The notes below the pieces were generated by a model. It did not search any database, was not told the origin of the DNA, and saw only the letters and a program-made list of their open reading frames with translations. Both the position numbers and the translations under genes were made by a program. A DNA stretch of 64,000 bases from NCBI GenBank assembly GCA_900079695.1, contig LT599022.1, positions 1,573,245 to 1,637,244 of the forward strand, read 5' to 3'. This DNA comes from an uncultured Alphaproteobacteria bacterium (GTDB lineage: Bacteria > Pseudomonadota > Alphaproteobacteria > Rhodospirillales > Rhodospirillaceae). How positions within the stretch are numbered: position 1 is the stretch's first letter; every line of letters starts with the position of its first letter. This document shows positions 51,289 through 60,387 of this stretch, in pieces.

Positions 51289-51963
51289 TCAGGCGATCAC
51301 CGGCAGGATGTCGAGATCGTAGGCGTGGGAGAGCTTACGGCCCTTCACCGGGTCCTCGAGCTCGATCTCGAAGCGGGTCGAGGGGCGGATGCCGCCGATC
51401 GCGGCGACGGTGCCGCAGAACATCGCGGTGCCGTCGGCGAACGGCGCGAACTCCCGCTCCCAGCCCTCGATCAGGGTGCGCGGCGGCAGCAGGCCCGCGA
51501 CCGCGCCCTCCTGATAGAGCACGCGCTCGCCGCCGATCGTCGCCCAACTGCGCAGGATCAGCTCGTCCCAGTGTCCGGCAACCGCCTCGAAGCTCCAGAG
51601 CTCCGCGCCGATCGGCTTCGGGCACATCTGCTTGGACACCGCCACCGAATAGCTCTCGACCCGGCGATCGGTATGGTCGGAGCCGATGCCGACCCAAAGG
51701 CGGCCGCCGAGGTTGAGCACCACCGCCTCCGCCTCGCCCGAGCTCTCGCCCCCGAGCACCTGCACCCTGGGCGCGGCGGTCAGCGCGGCGGCGGACGCGC
51801 GGTAGTAGAGCGGCACCGAAGACGGCGGCGCGACGCCGAGGGCGGCAAGCTCCTCGACGTGGTGCATCACCGCGGCGCGGTCGCGTCCGGCCCACCCGGC
51901 GATCACCAGGGTGCGGATTTCGGCCTGCGGCGCGGCGCCGTCGCGGGTGGTGAAAGGCGTCAT
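51289..51963 (-). CDS. DUF2848-family protein
   Basis: The 224-residue protein shows LVIAGWAGRDRAAVMHHVEE, VPLYYRASAAALT, VGIGSDHTDRRVESYSVAVS, SKQMCPKPIGAELWSFE and TAMFCGTVAAIGGIRPS. This is the DUF2848 pattern. That family is thought to share a fumarylacetoacetate-hydrolase-like fold and often sits beside amidases and TRAP or ABC transporters; I state this from memory. The activity is unknown. It is between dctM and the amidase, spaced 17 and 23 bases. Start at ATG 51963. Confidence 0.8.
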   Translation of the reverse strand: MTPFTTRDGAAPQAEIRTLVIAGWAGRDRAAVMHHVEELAALGVAPPSSVPLYYRASAAALTAAPRVQVLGGESSGEAEAVVLNLGGRLWVGIGSDHTDRRVESYSVAVSKQMCPKPIGAELWSFEAVAGHWDELILRSWATIGGERVLYQEGAVAGLLPPRTLIEGWEREFAPFADGTAMFCGTVAAIGGIRPSTRFEIELEDPVKGRKLSHAYDLDILPVIA

Positions 51964-51980
51964 CGTCGGAACTCCGTTGA

Positions 51981-53264
51981 TCAGTTCATCGCATTGGGCA
52001 GGTAGAGGGCGATCGACGGGAAGGCAAGGAGCAGCCCCGCCATCAGCAGCATGATCGCGGCGTAGGGAATCGCTCCCATGATCACGTCGGAGAACCGGCC
52101 GCGGCCGCGCACTCCTTGCACGACGTAGAGGTTGAGCCCCACCGGCGGCGTGATCAGCGCCATTTCGACCAGCAGGATCAGCATGATGCCGAACCAGATC
52201 GGATCGTAGCCGAGTCCCGTCACCACCGGCGCGATCACCGGGATGGTGATCACCATCAGCGACAGGGTCTCGATGAAGAAGCCGAGGACGATGTAGAGCA
52301 GCACGATCAGCAGCATCGTCGCCAGCGGGCCGAGGCCGCTCTCGGCGACGAGCCGGGACAGCGCCGCGGTCGCCCCCACCGAAGACAGCACGAAGTTGAG
52401 GAAATACGCGGAAACGATGATCGCGAGGATCATCGCGGTGGTGCGCATCGTCCCGAGGATCGCCTGATTGAGCATGTCGAGGGAGAGGGTGCGGGTGGCC
52501 CGGGCGATGCCGAGCGCCACCATCACCCCGAGCGCGGCGGCCTCGGTGGGCGTCGCCCAGCCGGTATAGATCGAGCCGACGATCACCCCGAACAGGCCGA
52601 ACATCGGCACCAGCTGCAGCAGCCCCTTCGCCCGCGCCGCCCACGAATGGCGGCGCACCGGGCCGCCCCAGGCGGGCCGGATCGCGCACAGGATCGCGGT
52701 GCCCGCGATGAACATCAGCGCCAGCAGGGTGCCGGGCAGAATCCCGGCGACGAACAGACGCGGGATCGAAGTTTCGGTCATGAAGCCGTAGACGATCAGG
52801 TTGATCGACGGTGGAATCATGATGCCCAGGGTGCCCCCGGCGGCGATCGAGCCCGCGAACAGGCGCTCGTCGTAGCCGAGGCGGCGGGCCTGCGGCATCG
52901 CCACGGTGCCGACGGTGGCGGCGGTGGCGACCGACGAGCCCGAGGTGGCGGAGAAGAACGTCGCGGTGCCGATGTTGGCGTGCAGCAGCCCGCCCGGCAG
53001 CCACGAAAGCCAGGCTTCCAGCGCGCCGTAGGTCATGCGCGCGATGCCGGAGCGCACCAGCACCTCGCCGAGGAGAATGAACAGCGGGATCGAAATCAGC
53101 AGAAAGCTGTCGGAGGCGGACCACAGCACCTCGCCCAGGGCGCGGTGCAGGGGGAAGCGGGAATAGGTCTCGGACAGGAACAGGCCCAGCCCCATGAGCG
53201 ACGCCGCAATCGGAATCGACAGCAGCATCAGGACGATGAGGACGACGAATGCAACGCCGATCAT
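51981..53264 (-). CDS. dctM: TRAP transporter large permease (DctM)
   Basis: The 427-residue membrane protein has the DctM repeats GGLLHANIGTATFFSATSGS, GTLGIMIPPSINLIVYG, FVAGILPGTLLALM, YTGWATPTEAAALGV and LITPPVGLNLYVVQG. It is the proton- or sodium-coupled channel of a tripartite ATP-independent periplasmic transporter. Its ATG overlaps the dctQ stop by 4 bases. Together with dctQ and dctP it is a complete TRAP system. Confidence 0.95.
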   Translation of the reverse strand: MIGVAFVVLIVLMLLSIPIAASLMGLGLFLSETYSRFPLHRALGEVLWSASDSFLLISIPLFILLGEVLVRSGIARMTYGALEAWLSWLPGGLLHANIGTATFFSATSGSSVATAATVGTVAMPQARRLGYDERLFAGSIAAGGTLGIMIPPSINLIVYGFMTETSIPRLFVAGILPGTLLALMFIAGTAILCAIRPAWGGPVRRHSWAARAKGLLQLVPMFGLFGVIVGSIYTGWATPTEAAALGVMVALGIARATRTLSLDMLNQAILGTMRTTAMILAIIVSAYFLNFVLSSVGATAALSRLVAESGLGPLATMLLIVLLYIVLGFFIETLSLMVITIPVIAPVVTGLGYDPIWFGIMLILLVEMALITPPVGLNLYVVQGVRGRGRFSDVIMGAIPYAAIMLLMAGLLLAFPSIALYLPNAMN

Positions 53265-53854
53265 TTGCCGACCTCCTCGGCGCTCGGCGCCTCTTCCTCG
53301 ATCTGTTCGTCGATCGTCGCGCCGCCCGCGAGGCGGGTGACCGCGGCGAAATCCCCCGCCGCCGCGGCAAGGCCGACGCGGCCGAGCAGCAGCGCGGTGG
53401 CGAACGCGAACCACAGCCAGCCGAGCACCCACAGCAGCTGCGGAATCCACATAGGCGTATGAAGCGGCGTGTTGGAGACGGTGCCCCGGTCGAGGGTTTC
53501 CGCCAGCACGCCGAACGCCGCCTGCGCCGCCATCACCGCGAATGCGGCGAACGCCGCCATCGCCACCAGATCGAGGACGATCCGGCCCTTCGGCGCGAGG
53601 CGCACGTAGGCGGCGTCGATGCGGATGTGCGCCTTGTGGAACACCGCATAGGCGAAGCTCCAGCTCGCCGAGATGCCGAGCACGTAGCCCGAATATTCGA
53701 ACGACAAGCCGAGCGACTGACCGACGGTGCGCCGCATCACGATCTCGATGCAGATCAGCGCCACCATCACCAGCAACAGCACGCCGCCGAGCCATGCGAA
53801 CAGGCGCGAAAGACGTTCCACCCAGCGGATCACCGCATCGTAGACTGCGAGCAT
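53261..53854 (-). CDS. dctQ: TRAP transporter small permease (DctQ)
   Basis: The 197-residue protein has four membrane segments (about 20-42, 53-70, 95-115, 135-158) and the DctQ pattern VALICIEIVMRRTVGQSLGL, FAYAVFHKAHIRIDA. It is the scaffold subunit of the TRAP transporter. An acidic C-terminal tail (IDEQIEEEAPSAEEVGK) is longer than usual. It sits 58 bases after dctP and overlaps dctM by 4. Confidence 0.92.
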   Translation of the reverse strand: MLAVYDAVIRWVERLSRLFAWLGGVLLLVMVALICIEIVMRRTVGQSLGLSFEYSGYVLGISASWSFAYAVFHKAHIRIDAAYVRLAPKGRIVLDLVAMAAFAAFAVMAAQAAFGVLAETLDRGTVSNTPLHTPMWIPQLLWVLGWLWFAFATALLLGRVGLAAAAGDFAAVTRLAGGATIDEQIEEEAPSAEEVGK

Positions 53855-53912
53855 CGCTTTCGTCCCCCAACCGGAGGCCGGGACCGGACGCGCCCGGCCC
53901 CGGCGCTCGGGA

Positions 53913-54977
53913 TCACTTCTTGGCGGTCAGGCCGACGACCTTGCCGACGGTGTCGTTCCACTTCGCCACGTAGGCGGCGTCGGTGCGGCTCGCCCAGCTC
54001 GGCAGAACCTTTTCGGTCAGGAGCTTGCGCGCCATCGCGACGTCGGCGTCCGACACCGGGGCGAGCGCCATCGACCCGGGCTTGCCGTGCTTGCAGGCGG
54101 GCTCGCCCCGGCCGGTGAGGCAGGCGATGCCCTGCTGGGTGTCCTCCTCGGCGGCGGCCCACACCGGCGCCTCGAACTTCTCGGCGACGGTCTTGGCGAC
54201 GAAGTCCCGGGTCTCCTGATCGAGGCTCTTCCACTTCTTCAGCGACACCGCGGTGACGACGTCGTCCCAGCCGCCCATCGGCATCGGGTAGAGCACCTTC
54301 GAGACCTCGTGCCAGCCGGAGGAGTAGCCCGACAGCGACCCGGTCACCGCGCAGTCGATGACGCCGCGCTGCAGCGCGCCCGGAACCTCGGAGAACGCCA
54401 TCGTCACCGCCTCGGCTCCGGCAGCGGCGAGGAATTCGGCGGCGGACCCGCCGGAAGAGCGCACCTTCAGACCCTTGATGTCGGACAGACCCTTGATGTC
54501 CTTGTTGCAGAACAGCATCTGCGCCGGATACGGCACCACCGCGAGAACGTGGGCGTCGAAGCGCTTGCCGAACGCCTCGTCGAGCACCGGCTTGTAGGCC
54601 ATCGCCACCGCCTTGGCGGTCTGGGGATCGCGCGCCAGCATCGGAATGTCGAGGCCCTCGACCTCGGGGGCGTCGGCGACGGTGTAGTCGGCCACGGTCG
54701 CGCCGATGTCGAAGACGTTCTTGGCGAGGATGCGGTAGACCTCGGCGCCCTTGAGGCCCATCTGGTCGAAGGTCGAAACCTCGACCTTGATCTTGCCGCC
54801 GGAGGCCTCGGGCAGGGTCTTGCCCCAGAACGGCTGCTCGAACTGCTTGAACAGCACCAGGCCGCTCCAGCTTCCGACGTAGGTCAGGCTCGCGCCCTTC
54901 ATCTCCGCCTGCGCGGCGCCCGCGCCCGTCACCGCGGCGATCGCCGTGGTCGCCAGCAAAGTTTTCCACACACCCAT
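53913..54977 (-). CDS. dctP: TRAP transporter periplasmic substrate-binding protein (DctP)
   Basis: The 354-residue protein has a cleavable signal peptide (residues 1-24, ending GAAQA). The DctP-type body includes EASGGKIKVEVSTFDQMGLK, DIKGLKVRSSGGSAAEFLAA and GALQRGVIDCAVTGSLSGYS. The Arg in VRSSGG is the usual carboxylate-binding Arg of DctP proteins, so the ligand likely carries a carboxylate. It follows the DUF1445 gene by 37 bases with GGAGG upstream. Of its four Cys residues, three (near 186, 220, 301) are in the mature protein and one is in CKHGKPG. Confidence 0.93.
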   Translation of the reverse strand: MGVWKTLLATTAIAAVTGAGAAQAEMKGASLTYVGSWSGLVLFKQFEQPFWGKTLPEASGGKIKVEVSTFDQMGLKGAEVYRILAKNVFDIGATVADYTVADAPEVEGLDIPMLARDPQTAKAVAMAYKPVLDEAFGKRFDAHVLAVVPYPAQMLFCNKDIKGLSDIKGLKVRSSGGSAAEFLAAAGAEAVTMAFSEVPGALQRGVIDCAVTGSLSGYSSGWHEVSKVLYPMPMGGWDDVVTAVSLKKWKSLDQETRDFVAKTVAEKFEAPVWAAAEEDTQQGIACLTGRGEPACKHGKPGSMALAPVSDADVAMARKLLTEKVLPSWASRTDAAYVAKWNDTVGKVVGLTAKK

Positions 54978-55014
54978 CTTGGCCTCCTTTGAGTTTTTGT
55001 CTCGTCTCCTGGAC

Positions 55015-55830
55015 TCAACGCGCCGGAACGCCCGTGATCTCGGCGTTGCGGATGTCGGTTATCAGCATGTGGCCCGGGTCGTGGGCGATCGCAAACGGCA
55101 GCTTCGCGGTCTCCAGAACCGCCTGCGGCGTCACGCCGCACGCCCAGAACACCGGCACCTCGCCCGCCGCGATCGGCACCGCGTCGCCGTAATCGGGGCG
55201 GCTCACGTCGCGGATGCCGATCGCCGCTGGGTCGCCGAAGTGGACCGGCGCGCCGTGGGCGAGCGGCATGCGATCGGACAGGCAGATCGCGCGGATCGCG
55301 TCCGCGGGGGTGAACGGCCGCATGCTCACCACCAGCGGCCCCGCGAACCGGCCGCGCGGCGCGGTGGGAATGCCGGTCTTGAACATCGGCACGTTGCAGC
55401 CGCAATCGATGTGCCGCACCGGCAGCCCGGCGTCGACCAGCGCGTGCTCGAAGCTGAACGAGCAGCCGAGCGCGAAGGTGACGAGATCGTCGCGCCACAC
55501 CGCCCTGAGATCGGCGACGCGGTCGACCGCGACGCCGTCGCGGAAGATCCTGTAGCCGCAGACGTCGGTGCGGACGTCGAGCCCCTGCGCCACCGCCGGC
55601 AGCGCCGGATCGCCCGGCTCGGATACCCCGAGCAGCGGGCAGGGCTTGGGATTGGCCTTGCAGAATTCGAGAAAGTCGGCGGCGAACTCCTTGGGCAGGA
55701 TCGCCAGATTGGCCTGCACGTAGCCGTCGGCCATGCCCGCGGTGGGAGCATCGAGCGCACCCTGGCGGATCAGGGCGCGGACCTCGTCGGCGCGCATCGT
55801 GCGCAGGCGGGACATTCCGAGAGAATTCAT
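55015..55830 (-). CDS. Putative hydro-lyase, DUF1445 (D-glutamate cyclase-like) family
   Basis: The 271-residue protein has the DUF1445 segments [80 protein letters not shown] and [17 protein letters not shown]. The family is annotated as putative hydro-lyases; the mammalian member is D-glutamate cyclase. It is the first gene of the TRAP operon and has GGAGG 11 bases before its ATG. With an amidase downstream, a lactam or oxo-amide substrate (5-oxoproline-like) is a reasonable but untested guess. Confidence 0.82.
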   Translation of the reverse strand: MNSLGMSRLRTMRADEVRALIRQGALDAPTAGMADGYVQANLAILPKEFAADFLEFCKANPKPCPLLGVSEPGDPALPAVAQGLDVRTDVCGYRIFRDGVAVDRVADLRAVWRDDLVTFALGCSFSFEHALVDAGLPVRHIDCGCNVPMFKTGIPTAPRGRFAGPLVVSMRPFTPADAIRAICLSDRMPLAHGAPVHFGDPAAIGIRDVSRPDYGDAVPIAAGEVPVFWACGVTPQAVLETAKLPFAIAHDPGHMLITDIRNAEITGVPAR

Positions 55831-55883
55831 CTGGAGCGCCTCCTGTCGTTCCCGGGACCATGTCAGGGTGACAAAAGAGACTG

Positions 55884-55901
55884 ATCGCGTCCAAGTGCGA
55901 T
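55884..55901. promoter_or_regulatory. Inverted repeat between lysR and the TRAP operon
   Basis: ATCGC-N8-GCGAT lies 54-71 bases upstream of the DUF1445 start, in the 104-bp gap after lysR. It is a candidate LysR-type operator for the operon. Confidence 0.4.
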
Positions 55902-55934
55902 TCTTGATGAATTCCGATCAGAGATGCCTATGGA

Positions 55935-56828
55935 TTAATCGCTGTGCGGTGCGTGCTCAATTGCTGTGCGACACGCGAGATCGGAGACCGCGCGGGCGAG
56001 CGCGGTGTCGCTGGCATGCGGAAACGACGCGGTGAAGGTGAGCGGCGGCAGATCAGCGGCGACGCGCAGCGCCCGCAGGTCGCCGGCGTCGAGTTCGCGC
56101 TGCACCACCTGAGGCGGCAGCGCGCACACGCCGATGCCGTCCGCCGCCATCCGCACGATCGTGGCGATCGAGCTGCTGTTGTGGATGCGCGGGCGGAGCC
56201 CGGCCTCGCGGAACAGGGTTTCGAGATCCATATGCGGCCGCGAGCTGCGCGGGAAGGTGATCACCGGGATGCGCGCGAGTTCGTCGAGCGCCAGCACCCG
56301 GTCGGGCAACTTGAGCCCGGGGCTCGCCAGCCAGACCAGCGGATAGGTGCCGAGCGGCAGGTTCTCGATGTCGGGATTGGCGACCGGCCCCATCAGGAAG
56401 GCGATATCGATCTCGCGCGCGACCAGCCGCCGCAGCAGGTTCACGGTGATGTCGATGTCGAGTTCGAGCGACAGCGCCGGGTAGCTCTGCGCGAGGCGTT
56501 CGATCAACTGCGGCAGCCAGGTGTGGACGATGGTTTCGACGACGCCGAGCACGATCGTGCCCTGAATCGCCGCCGGATCGCCGATCTTCGTCTCCATCTC
56601 GGCCTTGAGCGCGAGGATGCGCTCGGCGTAGGGGATCAGGTCGCGGCCCTTGGGGGTGAGCGCCACCGCCCGCGCGCTGCGCTCGAACAGGCGCACGCCG
56701 AGTTCGTCCTCGAGCCCGCGGATGCGCGCCGAGACCGACGGCTGCGTGGTGTTGAGGCGATCCGCGGCGAGGCGGAAGCCGCCCAGCCGGGCGATCCAGA
56801 GAAAGGTTTCGAGGGCGCGGAAATCCAT
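55935..56828 (-). CDS. LysR-family transcriptional regulator
   Basis: The 297-residue protein has an N-terminal winged HTH (FLWIARLGGFRLAADRLNTT, QPSVSARIRGLEDELGVRLF, residues 5-60) and a C-terminal periplasmic-binding-like effector domain. It is on the same strand, immediately upstream of the TRAP operon, so it is the obvious candidate regulator, with dyads at 55884-55901 and 56906-56926 as possible sites. ATG 56828 (MDFRALE) is the standard LysR start; the longer in-frame start is rejected because it extends into the intergenic dyad region. Confidence 0.93.
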   Translation of the reverse strand: MDFRALETFLWIARLGGFRLAADRLNTTQPSVSARIRGLEDELGVRLFERSARAVALTPKGRDLIPYAERILALKAEMETKIGDPAAIQGTIVLGVVETIVHTWLPQLIERLAQSYPALSLELDIDITVNLLRRLVAREIDIAFLMGPVANPDIENLPLGTYPLVWLASPGLKLPDRVLALDELARIPVITFPRSSRPHMDLETLFREAGLRPRIHNSSSIATIVRMAADGIGVCALPPQVVQRELDAGDLRALRVAADLPPLTFTASFPHASDTALARAVSDLACRTAIEHAPHSD

Positions 56829-56905
56829 GGTCGGCTCGCTGCGATGTGCCCCTCGAATGTAGCGACTTGACCGCCCGAGCGGAATAGGCGGCCGCACGGA
56901 TATCC

Positions 56906-56926
56906 CTATACGGCGTAACAGTATAG
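56906..56926. promoter_or_regulatory. Inverted repeat CTATAC-N9-GTATAG
   Basis: A perfect 6-bp-arm dyad in AT-rich DNA, 78 bases before lysR and about 50 bases before the riboswitch. ATAC-N-GTAT is a known LysR-family half-site form, so it may be the lysR autoregulation site or part of the btuB promoter. Confidence 0.4.
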
Positions 56927-56970
56927 CATTTTCCAGTTGACCCGAATCTCCCGGGACGCTACCACCGCCT

Positions 56971-57158
56971 CAAGTCGGTGTTCCGGCCGGAGCGATCCGG
57001 ACGGAGTGAAAAGGGAATCCGGTGCGGCGCACGCGCGCCAATGCCGGAGCTGCCTCCGCAACTGTAAGCGGCGAGCGCGCGGTCACCAGGCCACTGGGGA
57101 AAACCCGGGAAGGCGACCGCCCACGCGACGACCCGCGAGCCAGGAGACCTGCCGGCGA
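56971..57158 (+). ncRNA. Cobalamin (adenosylcobalamin) riboswitch
   Basis: Conserved blocks appear in order: GGTGTTCCGG (P1 side), AAAAGGGAATCCGGTG, GGAGCTGCCTCCGCAACTGTAA (one base from the usual CTGCCCCCGCAACTGTAA), GCCACTG near 57090 and GAGCCAGGAGACCTGCC (B12 box) near 57136-57153. The element lies 152 bases before the BtuB start and should reduce expression when cobalamin is plentiful. The match to the family is strong by eye. Confidence 0.95.
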
Positions 57159-57309
57159 CGTCGCGCATTGCCGCGGGCGGAGGCCCGTGGAGACGGGTCC
57201 TGCATGGACCGTTGCGGTGACGGACAGCGCCGCAGCGACGGGGGAGACCGGCGATTGCGGCTTTACGGCCACCGGCGCGCAAGCGCCCGCAATCGGGGGA
57301 ATCCCAACC

Positions 57310-59184
57310 ATGCATCTTCGCCGCGCCGCGGTGTTTCTCAGCCTCGCCGCCCTCGTCCCCGCCGCCGCCCGCGCGGACGAATCCCTCGGCACCATGACCG
57401 TCTCCGCCAACCGCACCGAAACCGCGGTGGCGGCCTCGGGCAGCTCGGTCACGGTGATCACCGCCGAGGAGATCGAAAAGAAACAGGCGGTCACCGCCCT
57501 CGACGTGATTCAGGACGTGCCGGGCGTGACCCTCTACCGCCGCGGCGGCGTCGGCAAATCGTCGTCGATCTCGATCCGCGGCATTTCGAGCAAGGGCGTG
57601 CTGGTTCTGGTGGACGGCATGAACGTCGCCGATCCTTCGGCCTCGCCGACCGTCTACGACCTCACCAACCTGATGGCGAGCGACATCGAGCGGGTCGAAG
57701 TCCTGCGCGGCAACCAAAGCACCCTGTACGGCTCCTCGGCGATCGGCGGCGTGATCTCGATCACCACCAAGAGCGGCAAAGGCTCGGGCAAGGTGCTGAC
57801 CGGCGAGGCGGGCGCGGAATGGGGCAGCTTCGCCACCGCCAAGTCCTTCGTCAACGCCCGCGGCGAAAGCGGCAACGTCTATTACAGCGGTGCGGTTTCG
57901 GGCTTCACCAGCCAGGGCACCGACATCGCCCGCGAAGGCCCCGACGAGGCCGACGGCTATAAGAACGGTTCGGTGAACCTCCGCGTCGGCTCCGACCTTC
58001 TCACCGACGTCGGCATCGTCGACCGCCTGAACGTCGAGACCAATCTCCGCTACCTCAAAGCACACAGCGAGTACGACGACTGGGGCGGCTCGTCGACCAC
58101 CGACGCGGATCTGAAAAACCGCAACGTCGAGCAGGGCGGTCAGGTCAAAGTCAATCTCGACCTGTGGGACGGCCTCCTCGCCAACAGCTTCACCGTCTCC
58201 CAGGCACGCACCCGGCGCGACGAATACCGTGACGAGGCGCGCGACGCCTTCTACGACGGCGAGATCACCCGTTACGAATACCAGGGCACGCTGAAGCCGG
58301 TCGAGCACCATACCTTCGTCTTCGGCGCCGACCATCAGCGCGAGCACGCCGACTTCTCAACCTCGTGGGGCAGCAGCCTCACCGACAGCGTCGGCAACGA
58401 CGGCGCGTTCTTCAACTACATCGTCGAACCGGTCGACAACCTGACCCTGACCGCCGGCGTCCGCGTCGACGACAACGACACCTTCGGCGACCACACCACC
58501 TGGCGCACCACCGCGAGCTACCGCATCCCCGCCACCGGCACCCGCTTCCACGCCGGATACGGCACCGGCTTCCGCGCCCCCAACCTCACCGAACTTCATA
58601 CGGCCACCTACGGCAACCCCGACCTCAAACCGGAAAAGAGCCGGGGATACGACGTCGGATTCGAACAGTCGCTGTTCGACGACCGCCTCACCTTCGGCTC
58701 CACCTTCTTCAACACCCGCCTGAACGACGCGATCAGCAGCGACCCGGTGACGTGGCAGAACGTCAACATCGCCTCGGCGCGCAGCTTCGGCTTCGAGAAC
58801 AGCGTCAGCGCCGAGATCACCGACGAAATCTCCCTGACCGTCAACCACACCTACCTTCAGGCGCGCGACAACACCTCCGGCGAGGTTCTCAACACCCAGC
58901 CGCACCACAGCGCCAACCTGCGCGCCACCTACGCGCCGGAAGCGGTTCCGGGGCTGTCGACGTGGACGGCCGTCCGCTCCGCCTCCTGGAGCTACGACGC
59001 CTACGCGGCCAAGCCCTATCTCGGCGGCTATGCGGTCTGGGACCTGGGGGCTTCGTATCCGATCACCGACTGGGCGACGGTTTACGGTCGCCTCGAGAAC
59101 CTCGCCGACAAACAGTACGACACCAAGGGCGGCTACGCCGAACCCGGCCGCGCCGGGTACGTCGGGCTGCGCGCGAAATTCTAG
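57310..59184 (+). CDS. btuB: TonB-dependent outer-membrane cobalamin receptor (BtuB-like)
   Basis: The 624-residue protein has a signal peptide (1-22, ending AARA) and a TonB-box-like LGTMTVSA. The plug domain (about 40-155) has IQDVPGVTLYRRGGVG, GVLVLVDGMNVAD and IERVEVLRGNQSTLYGSSAI then GGVISITT. A 22-strand barrel follows (YGTGFRAPNLTELHTATYG; the C-terminus ends in Phe, LRAKF). It imports cobalamin across the outer membrane. The upstream cobalamin riboswitch fixes the substrate better than sequence does. No btuCDF genes are seen nearby. Confidence 0.95.
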   Translation: MHLRRAAVFLSLAALVPAAARADESLGTMTVSANRTETAVAASGSSVTVITAEEIEKKQAVTALDVIQDVPGVTLYRRGGVGKSSSISIRGISSKGVLVLVDGMNVADPSASPTVYDLTNLMASDIERVEVLRGNQSTLYGSSAIGGVISITTKSGKGSGKVLTGEAGAEWGSFATAKSFVNARGESGNVYYSGAVSGFTSQGTDIAREGPDEADGYKNGSVNLRVGSDLLTDVGIVDRLNVETNLRYLKAHSEYDDWGGSSTTDADLKNRNVEQGGQVKVNLDLWDGLLANSFTVSQARTRRDEYRDEARDAFYDGEITRYEYQGTLKPVEHHTFVFGADHQREHADFSTSWGSSLTDSVGNDGAFFNYIVEPVDNLTLTAGVRVDDNDTFGDHTTWRTTASYRIPATGTRFHAGYGTGFRAPNLTELHTATYGNPDLKPEKSRGYDVGFEQSLFDDRLTFGSTFFNTRLNDAISSDPVTWQNVNIASARSFGFENSVSAEITDEISLTVNHTYLQARDNTSGEVLNTQPHHSANLRATYAPEAVPGLSTWTAVRSASWSYDAYAAKPYLGGYAVWDLGASYPITDWATVYGRLENLADKQYDTKGGYAEPGRAGYVGLRAKF

Positions 59185-59225
59185 GCTCCACGGCTGGGGC
59201 GTCGCGGACGCTCCCCCAATGCGGA

Positions 59226-59254
59226 CCCGGAGGAGGAGACTCCTCCGGGCTTTT
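59226..59254 (+). terminator. Terminator after btuB
   Basis: Perfect 9-bp stem CCCGGAGGA / TCCTCCGGG (59226-59234, 59241-59249), loop of 6, then CTTTT. It is 42 bases after the btuB stop and abuts the convergent threonine aldolase gene. Confidence 0.85.
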
Positions 59255-60295
59255 CTATGCCAGCCGCACCGCAGCGGCGACGAAGGCGTCGACCTCGTCC
59301 GCCGTGGTGGCGAACGAACACACCAGCCGCGCCACGCCCGGCGCCCAGCGGTCGTGATAGAACGCGTACCCCTCCGCCAGCAGCCGCGCCGACAGCGCCT
59401 GCGGGAACTTGCAGAACAGGATGTTGGCCGCCGCCGGGGCGACGATCCCGACCCCCGGCACCCGCGCCAGTCCGGCCTCCAACCGTGCCGCCATGGCGTT
59501 GGCGTGGCGGGCGTTGCGGAGCCAGAGGTCGTCTTCGAGATAGGCTTCGATCTGCGCCGCGGCGAACCGCATCTTCGAGGCGAGGTGACCGGCCCGCTTG
59601 CGCCGCAGCGCCGCCTCCCGGGCGAGGCGGTCGTCGAACAGCACCAGGGCGTCGGCGTTGATCGTGCCGTTCTTGATGGTGCCGAAGCTGAGCGCCGCCA
59701 CGCCCGCCTTCCAGGTGAGGTCGGCGGGCGTGCAGCCGAGCGCCGCCACCGCGTTGGCGAAGCGCGCGCCGTCCATGTGCAGCGCCACGCCGGCGGCGGC
59801 GCACGCCCGGCCGATCTCCGCCACTTCGTCCACGGAATAGAGCGCGCCGGTTTCGGTGATCTGAGTGATCGAGACGCACGCGGGCCGCACCACGTGGAGA
59901 TCCGCCTCGCCCGCCAGCGCCGCCCGCACCGCCGCGGCGGCGAGCTTGGCGTCCGCGCCGTCGAGCGGCAGCAGCTTCGCGCCGTGGGTGAAGAACTCGG
60001 GCGCGCCGCATTCGTCGGTGTTGATATGCGCCTCGCGGTGGCACACCACGCCGCCCCACGGCGGGGTCAGCACCGCGAGCGCCAGCGCGTTGGCGGCGGT
60101 GCCGGAGGGCACCAGGAACACGTCGACGGGGCGCTCGAAAACCTCGGCTAGCCTCGCGTTCGCGCGTGCGGCGAAGTCGTCGTTGCCGTAGGGTTTGGCG
60201 GTGCCGGCGTTGCAGGCGGCGATCGCCGCCACCACCTCGGGCGACGCGCCCGCGATGTTGTCGCTGGTGAAACTCACGGTCCACGGGGGAGTCAC
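59255..60295 (-). CDS. ltaE: Low-specificity L-threonine aldolase-type PLP enzyme
   Basis: The 346-residue fold-type I PLP enzyme has FTSDNIAGASPEVVAAI, VPSGTAANALALAVLT, CHREAHINTDECGAPEF, ALHMDGARFANAVAALG and the PLP Lys in LSFGTIKNGTINADALVLFD. This KNGT form marks one branch of threonine aldolases, which cleave L-threonine or L-allo-threonine to glycine and acetaldehyde. GTG 60295 has AGGAG upstream and gives the family start TPPWTVSFTSDN; a TTG start at 60361 is possible but adds a Gly/Pro leader. It is divergent from the enoyl-CoA hydratase gene. Confidence 0.87.
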   Translation of the reverse strand: MTPPWTVSFTSDNIAGASPEVVAAIAACNAGTAKPYGNDDFAARANARLAEVFERPVDVFLVPSGTAANALALAVLTPPWGGVVCHREAHINTDECGAPEFFTHGAKLLPLDGADAKLAAAAVRAALAGEADLHVVRPACVSITQITETGALYSVDEVAEIGRACAAAGVALHMDGARFANAVAALGCTPADLTWKAGVAALSFGTIKNGTINADALVLFDDRLAREAALRRKRAGHLASKMRFAAAQIEAYLEDDLWLRNARHANAMAARLEAGLARVPGVGIVAPAAANILFCKFPQALSARLLAEGYAFYHDRWAPGVARLVCSFATTADEVDAFVAAAVRLA

Positions 60296-60387
60296 GGGGG
60301 AAGCTCCTGTGTCGGCTGGCGGGGACCCACCAGTGTTACGCCGCGCCGCGCCGCTTGCCAACCCGCGCCCGAACTCCGGAGGCTTCC

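Larger units (their letters stand above)
56829..57309. other. Divergent regulatory region: lysR promoter, dyad and cobalamin riboswitch
   Basis: 481 bases without a protein gene. It holds the dyad CTATAC-N9-GTATAG (56906-56926), which could be a LysR site (ATAC-N9-GTAT core), and the cobalamin riboswitch (about 56971-57158). The rest leads to the btuB ribosome-binding site GGGGGA. Confidence 0.75.
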
